Origin: Silene conica
Lineage: Eukaryota; Streptophyta; Magnoliopsida; Caryophyllales; Caryophyllaceae
DNA: 64,000 bases
Direction: 5' to 3'
Assembly (NCBI GenBank): GCA_029255685.2
Contig: CM055312.2
Span: forward strand, 29,782,703 to 29,846,702
The notes beneath the pieces are model-generated. The model worked only from the letters and a program-made list of their open reading frames with translations, did not search any database and was not told where the DNA came from. Position numbers and translations under genes: made by a program. The number at the start of each line of letters is the position of its first letter. Position 1 is the stretch's first letter. Below are positions 53,601 through 63,515 of the stretch, one piece after another.

Positions 53601-55697
53601 ACCCAAATTTGCCATGATTTGATCTATGGCTATGCCAATCAAAATATTGGTTATTCTTCACCTAAACTAGATAAATTATATATATCATATATATATATAG
53701 CATATAAAAGGTTCATAATTTTTTTTGGTGACCCCGATCTAATCTTAGTTCTGAATTGAAATTGTATTCATGGACTAGTGTAAACTAAGTCTTCGTGAAT
53801 CATTTGATATTGAATCTTATGATATATGCGAATCTTGTCTTCCAAGCAAGATAACTCGTACCTTTTTTGGTGAAAAGGAAATTTAGCATAAGAGTCGTTA
53901 TTCATCCTAATCACATGTGGATGTGTATGATCGAATAACAAATTCAATCAGAGTAGATTGCATTTACTTCTTTTCTTTTACCATCAGTTTAGAAAGATAG
54001 TGGCGTATCTACTAAACGAGATATAAAGAGAAACTCTTCATGAGATCAAAGAGTTTTTATTGTAAATATGATTACCAGTAAGACTATAAGATCAAAGTTT
54101 CACGATCCGATCGTGGAAAGTATAACTAAGTGATGATTTTTGTTTGTTGCCAAAAGTAATGTGATACAGTATCACAAGTTAAAATCTTTCCGTAACACAC
54201 ATTATTCGATAAGGCGTGGTTGGAAAGAGATAATATAGAACTTATACGATATGGTTTTGTATCTTATACAAGTTTTATTGAGCCACTTGATTTTATAATT
54301 GGGGTCTTTATATTTTGTCTACTAATTTCTTTTTCCCACTAAGTCAAAGTACCTTTTTAAACAACCATATTCACTCCGTATTAGATATGGAAAGGTATAG
54401 TACCTAATTTGTAAGTTGTCCGAATAAAAACATTTGGTCAATTATCCTACAAGTTCATGAGAATAAAGTGTTTGTGGCTCATGATGCTGTCTTTATAGAA
54501 TAGAGGACTATTTCTAAATGACAGAGTGGGAGAAAATATTGAAGAGCCACAAATGACACAAGAAAATTGTTTTCTTATTGTCAAATAGAGTGTATATTTG
54601 TTCGGAATATACGAGGTCGGGATAAAATCCATCACTCTTTAGAGATGAGTATATAAGTGTTACCTTTTGAAAGTGATGAGAGGTGATAAATCGTTATTTA
54701 AAAAATTATGATACCTCTTACTTACAAAGAGGTTGTTTAAAAGGTTGTTTCTAGTTTCAACTCTATGCAATGGCTATAGAAGTCATCTTAATCCGAATTA
54801 GAATTCAAGTGTAATTATCAGGTAAATAACCTGGTATGTTTACATGAAGAAGTTTGACCTCTTCAATGTAATTGACTTGAATAAAAAGATGTTTTCTAGG
54901 CTTAATTGGTGAAAAAGGGTTTTGCACCAGTTTCAATGCTTCTATAAACTCGAATTATACTGGCAATTGTTGCATTTCATAATTGTCAATTTAATAGTAG
55001 GATATCAAAACCATCTTCCGAATTTGATTCGTTCGGGAAGAAGAAGTGTGTTTGACACATTTAGAGGGTTTTTTTGTAGATCCTTACAATCTTAAGATTG
55101 TAGCAAACTTTTGAAGAAATCTTAAGAGAGCATCATGGAGTTGGAATGATTAATATATCGTATTATAAAACATTTCTCAAGATGTTGAGGAATTATGTTT
55201 ACACATGAAGTTTAGTGGGAGTATGGTGGTCTTATGAGTCTTTATACAGTCTGTATATAAATCATTTGGAATGATGAAAGACTTAGGAGAATATTAATAC
55301 ATCTTAAAATATCCAGATTTATTAGATAAATCAAGGAGGGATATATGCTCTTTATTAGGAGTCTTATGTAGATGAGATTCTTGACTAGTTCAAACAAGTT
55401 GAACTCATTAGATTTGATTCTACTTGCTTCCGCTGTCAAATTAATTTACGCTATGAAGTATTATTGTCTTAACAATTCATATAGTTTGAGTATTGTGAGT
55501 TTTTATTAATCAAAGTTAAGTGAAGGTAATTTAATAGACAAATTAGTTATTATTTAATACTTGAGAAGAACTATTTAAATAAAACTAAGTGTTTTGATAT
55601 TTTGATATTTATAATTCATGTAAGGAGTTACATGAATGTTTGTTGTTGTTTATGTAAAAGATACATTAAACACCATCCTTTAAAACATATAGGGATT
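50647..55697 (+). other. Copia-3 non-coding interior
   Basis: Five kb of AT-rich sequence without gag, protease, integrase or RT frames. AGTGGGAG occurs at 52487, 53029, 54525 and 55214. Segments are alignable by eye with the copia-1 interior, for example 54520-54560 with 886-930. Simple T-rich and TTTTTATT tracts lie around 52003-52040. A duplicated CTCACCGTGCCC motif occurs near 52303 and 52432. Confidence 0.8.
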
Positions 55698-55699
55698 GT

Positions 55700-55936
55700 T
55701 TGAAATCCCGTATTGGCTATGAGGAGTTGATCTGCTGGAAGAGTTTTAGGCAGTCATACATTGCGGATTTTACAACGGATATTAAGTACTTCATAACATT
55801 CGATGTTGCGATACGAAGTAGCTTCGATTTGACAATAATGAAAGAACTATTAGTAGGTCATGCAGTCGCATATCCTATCATGATATACTGTGAAAACAGT
55901 GGGAGCTATCTTCGAGGTAAGGGTGTCATAGTCTAG
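55700..55936 (+). pseudogene. Copia RNase H relic in copia-3
   Basis: A 78-residue frame reads ICWKSFRQSYIADFTTDIKY ... IMKELLVGHAVAYPIMIYCENSGS. It parallels the copia RNase H pattern W-K-S-x-K-Q ... x-A-D-S-T-x-E-A-E-Y ... L-Y-C-D-N. The expected catalytic Glu (EAEY) is Lys (DIKY), and the catalytic Asp (CDN) is Glu (CEN). It is thus an inactive fossil, with no pol sequence recognisable on either side. It is the only protein evidence placing copia-3 in the copia superfamily. Confidence 0.75.
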
Positions 55937-56898
55937 AGTTAAGTCTAGACATGTACTTAATTAAGTTACATGTGATTTCAGTTATGTGAAACAATGGGAA
56001 ATAGCAATTGTTGGTTTGATAAAATGTGGTGTCATTGATTTTAAACCAAGGTTTTGTTGAAGGCTAAACATGATAGTCATGTCATTTCAATGTGATCGAA
56101 ATAGGGCAATTGAATTGCTGCAGATTATATGATGTGTAATAATCTGATAGTGTATCAATTTTTACATATATGATAATATCATTTATCGTTTGAGTTTTTC
56201 CAACTCTTATATATTCAGGGCTAACTGGATATTAGTTATACTTTGTTTTTATCCAAATAGGTTGTAGTGACAATGTCGAACCCTATTAAGTGAACTGGAT
56301 TAACATTGTATAGTGTCCCTAGTTACTTAATGGGGTGACGTCTCGGAGTGACTAGATTGTAAGGCGATAGATGACGAGTTCGACTGTTATATGACCATAG
56401 AGATGGCTGGTCGATTACATAGGCAGAATGTAGGGACATTTTGTCGGACAGTGACCATTTATAGAGTCCTTTATGTTGCCTGGTCGTGGCGAGGATTTCA
56501 ATTATTCCTTCGAGTCAATTCTTTAGACTTGCGACTATTTGTCTAAGTTGGTATGGTTTTCCGGTGGCTTTGGTTTTTTTCCAAGGTCGCGCCGTAAAAG
56601 GAGGCTGATGGACATTTATTGGGTCATTGTGATCTGTATCGAACAAAGAAAATAGGTCAATAGGATTGTCCATCCATGTCATTATATATATCTCAAGGCC
56701 ACTCGAGGAGAGGTGACTGGAAATGCGTGGCCATGCTCGGATGTGATCTATAGTAGATTATCCGGTCAGACAGTCATTCTCCAGATTGAGAAAACCACTT
56801 TATGATATGATCACGTGCAAGAACGACCTGAAAGACCTCTTGCATTCAGTGGGAGATAATATTGGACAAGAGAATTGGTAGCGCACACTTGTGTCGGA

Positions 56899-56910
56899 CA
56901 AGTGGGAGAT
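56899..56910 (+). promoter_or_regulatory. Copia-3 polypurine tract
   Basis: CAAGTGGGAGAT directly before the 3' LTR, as in copia-1 (3282-3293). Confidence 0.8.
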
Positions 56911-58214
56911 TGTTGGAGTAGTGTCCTCCACAATAATGCTTCTACATAATAAATCTCGTACAAGGAATATAAGGGATTTATATTTTATATGTTTGTCAGC
57001 TGGTCAACGTTAATCGGTAATGATTGGCTGACTAGAGTTTGACATTACTATCGTATGACGACGGTGACCAGCTGATCCCTTTAGGTCACACCTATAGGAT
57101 GATGCCCAAATGGAAAAATTAATTATTTGTATAAGATACAAGTTAATTAATTCCTTGTTTAGGTTGACTTTTATTAGTCAAGTGAATTTAATGTTTGATG
57201 AAGAGTAAAGTACTCAGGCCATAAGATTTTATTATTCGGTTATATAATAATTGAATAATAAATATAATACAATATTTAGTAATTAATAGTTAATTTACTA
57301 AATATATACGTAGTTTGTATTATTTATGAGGTGGAGGTAATTAGCGAATTAATGTTACAAGAAGTTGTAAAATTAGCTAAACGGGTTTTATAAGATTCAT
57401 TTTCTGTTGAAAATGATAAAATGACACTTAAATGTTAAGTGTATTTTATTTACTACTTTGTATTATTTAAGTGTTAAATAATCAAATAAATATTTTTATT
57501 ATATAAGATAATTAAATATTCGAGTTATAAGCATTTGAAGGACAAATGTTGAAAGATGAAATAAGACCCGGAATACCATATGTAAACCGAGAATATGGAG
57601 ATAAGGTGACCATAATAGGTCTTTGTCTTCCACTCATGTTTATGAGTATTATAAACTCATTTGTTTACATTTGATGGCCTATAAATAGGCTACTATTCCG
57701 ATCCACATATTCTTAGTGTAAAAATCTAGAGAATTAAAATCCTTTAAATACATACTTCTTGTTAAGCCATTTAAGAGGAAAAATAGAAGACTTAAGATCT
57801 TCATCTTCAACCTCTAAAATTGATCGAAATTTGATCAATCTTCATCAAAATAAATTCACAAAAATTAATATACTTCTTATATTATCAAAGTAATAATATT
57901 TATAGTATAAAAAAACAAGGTTTACACTAAACTATATCTACTTAATATACTTAGTGTTTTTGGGCTAGTCTTGGGTGTAACCAAAGGAGCTCACCTATTT
58001 TGGTGACTTGGGTTATGGAGGATCATCCTACACTATTTTAGCTCAAGAACTACAAAGGTAGGAGACATTTGTAGTGCAAAAAATGCCATCTTACCAATGT
58101 AAGAAAATTTCTTCTTATTAATTTTTGCATGCATGTATTATTTAGACCACCTTATGAAATTAGCTTGTAATTTTAATATCATTAGAGAGTCTAATTAGGT
58201 CTAAATTCCTAACA
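56911..58214 (+). repeat. Copia-3 3' LTR
   Basis: 1304 bp, collinear with the 5' LTR. The paired inverted repeats are at 56996-57075, with outer arms TCAGCTGGTC and GACCAGCTGA fully complementary. Confidence 0.95.
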
Positions 58215-58948
58215 GTATTGACCTCCCCCGAGTCGCCAGTAACACCACCCCCAAACCACTGCCCGACAGAGACACCAGCAACCCCCTGTGACCCATGTTT
58301 TGAACGTAACAAACAGACCACTAAAACCCCACCATCGACGACACCACAAGCAACCTAGCCTACCGACACTAACCCCCATTACACGGCCCTGACTACAACC
58401 AACTCTACCAAGCCAAACACACCCACCGACCACAACCCCAGACCCTTCGATCACGAAACCAAAACAGGAAGTACAACACAACTAGAAACAAACACAGACC
58501 CCTAAAACACGTACCTGACTTCTGACCAGAATCGAGTGGTGTTAGGCACGGTGGATCTGGTCGTGAGCACCCTCTCTCCTTCCCGTGTGATAGTGGCAGC
58601 AGTCTAGGGTTTTGTTTTTATGATGATAGTTCAGAAAATAGGAGTATAAACTCCTCTTATATGGCGGCAGGGGTGAGGATTGAGTGTTAGAATTGTGTAG
58701 GGTTTTAGTAGGTGTCGTGGGCTGTGGTGTTTGTGCACGGATTCCAAAGCCCAACACCACCCCCTAGAGGTCTCTAGTTCGAACCCCACGAGGAACCCAA
58801 GACACTACTCTAAAGGAACTCTAGTTCGAACCCCACAAGACATATAAGACGCATAACAACTTAAAAACGAAGCAAGTACCAACACCATATGTAACATCGT
58901 AACATAATAATTTCATCGATTAAATCATAAAACTCGAGGTGTTACAGT

Positions 58949-58961
58949 CTTCCCCCCTTAA
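58949..58961 (-). promoter_or_regulatory. Gypsy-C polypurine tract
   Basis: Minus-strand TTAAGGGGGGAAG, 2 bp from the 3' LTR. Confidence 0.85.
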
Positions 58962-59124
58962 CATGAACTTCGTCCCGAAGTTCAACAACGCTCAGATGAC
59001 AAAACAATCAACCCCTATGAACGTGGAACACAAACATCACCCAAAAACATCACAAAAGCTCACTTAAATCATAGAATGTTACATTCCACCCCCCTTAAAG
59101 AAAGTTACGTCCGCGTAACTTACC

Positions 59125-60400
59125 TCAATCAAACAAATGTGGATAACGCTCTCTCATGGATGCCTCAGGCTCCCACGTAGCCTCCTCCTGATTATGATTG
59201 GTCCATAGAACTTTCACCAAGGACGTCTCCCCATTGCGAGTTTTTCGCACCTTCCTGTCAAGAATCTCTTTCGGAGTCTCGATGTAAGCCAATTGCTCAT
59301 CTACCTCAATCACCTCGTGCTGAAGCACATGCGCTGGATCACTCACATATTTCCTCAACTGGGACACATGGAACACATTATGGACCTTGGATAGAGCTGG
59401 AGGTAAAGCTAATCGGTATGCCACCTCCCCAACTCTGTCCAAAATCTCAAACGGTCCAATAAATTTCTGACTCAATTTGCCACGCTTCCCAAACCTCATC
59501 ACGCCCTTCATTGGAGATACCTTCAGCAGTACCTTCTCTCCCGCCTCGAACGAAATCTCACTCCTCTTCAGATCCGCATAGCTCTTCTGTCTATCCTGAG
59601 CGGCCCTCATACGCTGCCGAATAATTTGAACCTGTTCCACCATCTCCTGGATCATATCTGGTCCTAAGGTCACAACATCAGCTCGATCATCCCAACACAT
59701 AGGGCTCCGACACTTCCTCCCGTACAGGGCCTCGAAAGGGGTCATCCCTATGCTGGCATGATAGCTGTTATTATAGGAAAACTCGATCAACCCCAGTCGA
59801 TCCTCCCAAGATCCTCCGAACTCAAGGACGCAAGCTCTCAACATATCCTCAAGGGTCTGAATCGTTCTCTCGGCTTGACCGTCAGTAGCTGGATGGAAAG
59901 CAGTACTCATCTTCAATTGGGTACCCAAAGCTGCCTGTAACTCCTGCCAAAATCTAGAGATGAACCTTGAGTCTCTATCTGAAACAATGTCTTTGGGTAC
60001 GCCATGCATTTTGACCACATTCTGAACATATGACTTACCCAACTCGGCTTTACTCCAGGTATCTTTCATTGGAAAAAAGTGAGCTGACTTAGTCAAGCGA
60101 TCCACAATTACCCAGATCATGTTGTTGCCTCTCTGAGTCCGAGGCAATCCCACGATAAAATCCATCGAAATGTTCTCCCACTTCCACTCTGGTACATCCA
60201 ACGGTTGAACTTTCCCTTGAGGCCTCTTATGCTCCCCTTTCACTCTCTGACAAGTCAAACACCTCGACACAAACTCTGCGACTTCCTTCTTCATGTTAGG
60301 CCACCAGAACGTCTTCTTAAGATATTTATACAGCTTATCACCCCCTGGGTGAACTGAATATGGAGTAGCATGAGCTTCAGTCAGGATCTTCTTCTTTAGC
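59125..60400 (-). pseudogene. Gypsy-C integrase with chromodomain-like tail
   Basis: The 389-residue open frame (60294-59125) is nearly identical in plan to the gypsy-B integrase: CLTC zinc pair, [38 protein letters not shown] and EEATWEPEASM at the end. All catalytic residues are present. Upstream it runs into sequence fused to RT by the RNase H deletion, where the pol frame meets a stop near 60396. It could not be produced within a normal polyprotein. Confidence 0.92.
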
Positions 60401-62168
60401 TCGCTATCTTTGAAAAATCCTTGACAAATCTCCGATAATAACCAGCTAAACCCAGGAAGCTTCGAATCTCACTCACATTCTTCGGACTTTGCCACATAGT
60501 CACTGCCTCGATCTTACTAGGGTCAACAGCCACTCCCTCCTTTGAAATTACATGCCCCAGAAATGCCACTTTCGTCAACCAGAACTCACACTTACTCAAC
60601 TTAGCATTGAGTTTATGGTCTTCCAAAGTCTGAAGTACTTTCCTCAAATGATCCTCGTGCTCTTCTGCGTTCTTAGAGTATACCAGGATATCATCTATGA
60701 ATACCACCACAAACTTGTCCAGATATGGGCTGAAGACTCGATTCATCAAGTCCATGAACACAGCTGGAGCATTAGTCAATCCAAATGGCATAACCACAAA
60801 TTCATAGTGGCCATACCTCGTTCGGAAAGCGGTCTTCGGAATATCTTCATCCTTTATTCTCAACTGATGATACCCGGATCTCAAATCAATCTTGGAGAAA
60901 ACCCCAGCTCCACTCAACTGATCGAACAAGTCGTCAATTCTCGGCAAAGGATAACGGTTCTTGATTGTCACATTGTTCAGCTCTCGGTAGTCGACACACA
61001 ACCTCAAACTCCCATCCTTCTTCTTCACAAATAAAACAGGTGCTCCCCAGGGCGACACACTGGGTCGGATGAACCCTTTCTCAGCTAGTTCATCCAATTG
61101 CTTCTTCAACTCCTTCATCTCCTTCGGTCTCATACGGTACGGTGATTTAGATATTGGTCCCGCCCCTGGTTTTAGGTCAACGGAGAATTCCACTTCCCTC
61201 CTTGGCGGCAACCCTGGAACGTCGTCTCGAAATACTCCCTCAAACTCCCGTACCACAGGTATCTCACTAGTCTTTGGAGTCTCAGCCTCACAATTCCACA
61301 TTTGGCACAAGATTAGGCTCTCTCCTTTTTGCAAGCTAGACTTCAGGGTATTGACGGATATGAATTTGATTTTTGGCTTGACTCGATATCCCTTATAAGA
61401 CACCCTCACTCCCTCAGGTCCCTTCAAGGAAATCTTCTTTTGATGACAGTCGATGAAAGCTCGATACTTCCCTAGCCAGTCCATCCCCAGAATCACCTCA
61501 AAGCCCCCCAATGAGAATTCTATGAGGTCACAATAGAAAATTGCTTCCCCGATTTTGATGGGTACACTACCATATACTCTACTACAGACTATCGACTCGC
61601 CTAATGGTATGGTCACTGGATCCGCGATCCAATCAAATCTCTCAAGTCCCAAAGCCTTAACATGATCTCTAGAGACAAACGAATGGGTGGCACCGGAATC
61701 GAAAAGTACGAAAGTAGGTCTAGAGTTTACAAGAAAAGTACCGGTTACCACATGAGCATCCTCCTGAGCTGCCTGCTTTCCCATGGAAAAGAGCTTGCCA
61801 CTGGACTTGACTCCACTCTGGCTGGCAGAAGATGTCCCAGCCTGCTGATTTCCTTCTGCTCCCGTCTTTTGATTGCTTCCATTCCCATGGTTCTGGTTCT
61901 GGTACGAGCGGTTCTGATAGTTATTGTAGTTCCTCTGATAATTGCTGCTCCCTCCAGATTTCGCACCCCCACCATAGTTTGTCGTGGGTGTGCGATAGCC
62001 ACTACTACCATAAGACTGAGTGCGGGATCCCTGATATCCGGATGTAGGCGTGCGATAACCCCCGGACTGATTCCCTCCAGAAGAACGACACACCGCCTGC
62101 TTATGTCCCCTCTTTCCACAGCCAAAACACACTATTCCTGCCGAACCACTGCCAGAAACCCCACTCAT
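60396..62168 (-). pseudogene. Gypsy-C gag tail, protease and RT, RNase H deleted
   Basis: The 590-residue frame has an intact knuckle [14 protein letters not shown] (about residues 14-27), a Gly/Ser/Asn/Tyr-rich linker, then the gag-pol junction [11 protein letters not shown] open without stop. Protease LFDSGATHS and RT motifs [10 protein letters not shown] and [10 protein letters not shown] follow. After [10 protein letters not shown] the sequence jumps to the GAGCTAAAGAAGAAG that follows RNase H in gypsy-B. About 250 residues (RNase H and connection) are missing and a stop follows. The upstream limit is the UAG at 62184-62186; the first Met is not a true start. Confidence 0.92.
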
Positions 62169-62183
62169 GTGATTGCCCCCACT

Positions 62184-62975
62184 CTAATTTCTCGCACCTC
62201 CGGAAGTGTTGTTACTGAAGTAACCACTATACTTGTTGGTGCTTGGTTTCTTTGACCCAGAACTTTCCGTCACAGTCTCAGCCTTCCTCTTCTCTGATTT
62301 CGACTTCTTTTCTTCCTTGATCATATCCGAGAGCCTCTCCGCCGCCCCAGCCCTTAGGTAGATGTCTCGGACCGTGGTAGGCGGAGCCGCAATCAGTCTC
62401 TTCTTGATAGCAATTGATAACCCTCTCTCGAACTTCATTGCCAGCATGGCATCATCAAACCCCATGTCCCCAACGTAACTCACAAGCTGAATAAACTTCC
62501 TGTAATAAGCCTCCACTGTCATGTCCTCCGTCATCTTGAATGTATCGAACTCCTTCCTCAACTTGCTCTTTTGGAAATCTGGTAGAAACACCTCATACAA
62601 GATCTTTTTGAATGCGATCCAGGCAACAAACTGGGTCCCATCCTCTTGAGCTGCCTCCCGGATCTCTCCCTTGTTCCCGGTCCACCAGTCTCCAGCCATA
62701 CCCCTCAGATAATGGGCTGCTTGGTCAACCCTCAATTCTTCAGGGCAATCCACTAACTCAAATAGGTTACTGAATTCCCGACACCAAGCTCCCAGAAGAT
62801 GAGGTTCCCCCTCCCCAGTGAATTGGGTAGGGTGATGCCTCGCGATGATTGTGCTCATTTTTGCGGAGTCCATGCGTTTGGCCTTTAGGGCCTCGTTCTC
62901 AGCTAGTAAACGATCCAACTCCTCTTGTGTGATATTAGCGAGGTTGTCTCTTCGCGGAGGCATACTATAATACAA
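62184..62975 (-). pseudogene. Gypsy-C gag N-terminal part
   Basis: The 263-residue frame MYYSMPPRRDNLANITQEEL... is collinear with gypsy-B gag and has the same capsid landmarks (HHPTQFTGEGEP, AAHYLRGMAGDWW, YYRKFIQLVSYVGDMGF). It stops at GGARN-UAG where gypsy-B has GGGRNQSGG, so a CAG became TAG. Downstream the frame continues into the knuckle and pol frame. Gag would therefore be truncated before its RNA-binding part. Confidence 0.92.
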
Positions 62976-63501
62976 CAGAAAAGAAATGAGTCCCGACTCA
63001 TGTGGGCACCCATTTGGGATTAGGGCTATGTTCCCTAAGCATCAAAGTCAATAAACACTTATCATATGAAGTAGTTCTCTCCTATAACATGGCTCCGGGA
63101 TCACATAACCGCATATAACTAAACATGATGAGAGCAAAATTTCTAACATGTTTTAAATCACTTAGCATATCATATCAATATACACTTTTTATTCCAACAA
63201 TTAAAGATTCATTCATGCTCATGCCCCTTCCGGCTTTTCCAACAGTCACTTATACTCAGAAATCTCATAACATATTTATCACAGTATGCTGTCACTTCCA
63301 CTACCTCCTATTCTACCCTTTTCTCTCGTATGTGCACTCTGGGTTCCCGGGTAAAACTGATAGGGCCAATGGTTCGGTGTGAGAGGGCCCCAGACTCATA
63401 CTTTCCCTTTAGTGTGCTCCTAACAGTCCTATCCCGGGGTTCATTTTATTTAGACTCTCCTACGTTCATTGGGTTCATTAGGTTAGGCCTGAGGATCGTT
63501 C
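62976..63501 (-). other. Gypsy-C untranslated leader
   Basis: Non-coding, strongly similar to 26836-27357 of gypsy-B. Confidence 0.8.
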
Positions 63502-63513
63502 GCTCTGATACCA
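63502..63513 (-). promoter_or_regulatory. Gypsy-C primer binding site
   Basis: Minus-strand TGGTATCAGAGC, 2 bp from the 5' LTR, a perfect initiator tRNA-Met match. Confidence 0.9.
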
Positions 63514-63515
63514 CT

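Larger units (their letters stand above)
49329..58214 (+). mobile_element. Copia-3: recent, non-coding copia-derived element (LARD-like), 8886 bp
   Basis: Two LTRs of exactly 1304 bp (49329-50632, 56911-58214) read TGTTGG...CTAACA, with target duplication GTATT (49324-49328, 58215-58219). A perfect initiator-tRNA-Met primer site and a purine tract before the 3' LTR are present. The 6.3-kb interior is AT-rich and contains no frame above about 80 codons. Only a decayed RNase H relic (55700-55936) shows its copia origin. By eye the LTRs differ at about 21 positions without indels. It is nested in the gypsy-C 3' LTR. Confidence 0.93.
47884..58946 (-). repeat. Gypsy-C 3' LTR, split by copia-3
   Basis: Plus-strand TGTAACACCCCC at 47884 to GGTGTTACA at 58946. 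Without copia-3 (49329-58214) and one 5-bp duplication it is about 2172 bp. It holds five tandem copies of an ACTCCGCACCGATCCAACGC unit (48266-48395) and a long AAT tract (48921-48999) at the same relative place as in gypsy-B. Poly-Leu, poly-Ile and poly-Asn frames around 48802-49123 are by-products. Confidence 0.9.

Noticed and set aside
54447-55439. Minus-strand ORFs inside copia-3
   Set aside because: Short, AT-rich, antisense to the element and without any motif; expected by chance in 6 kb of such sequence.
58209-58760. Minus-strand frames of 90 and 72 codons
   Set aside because: They lie in the remaining part of the gypsy-C LTR and match no family; the first runs across the copia-3 insertion border.
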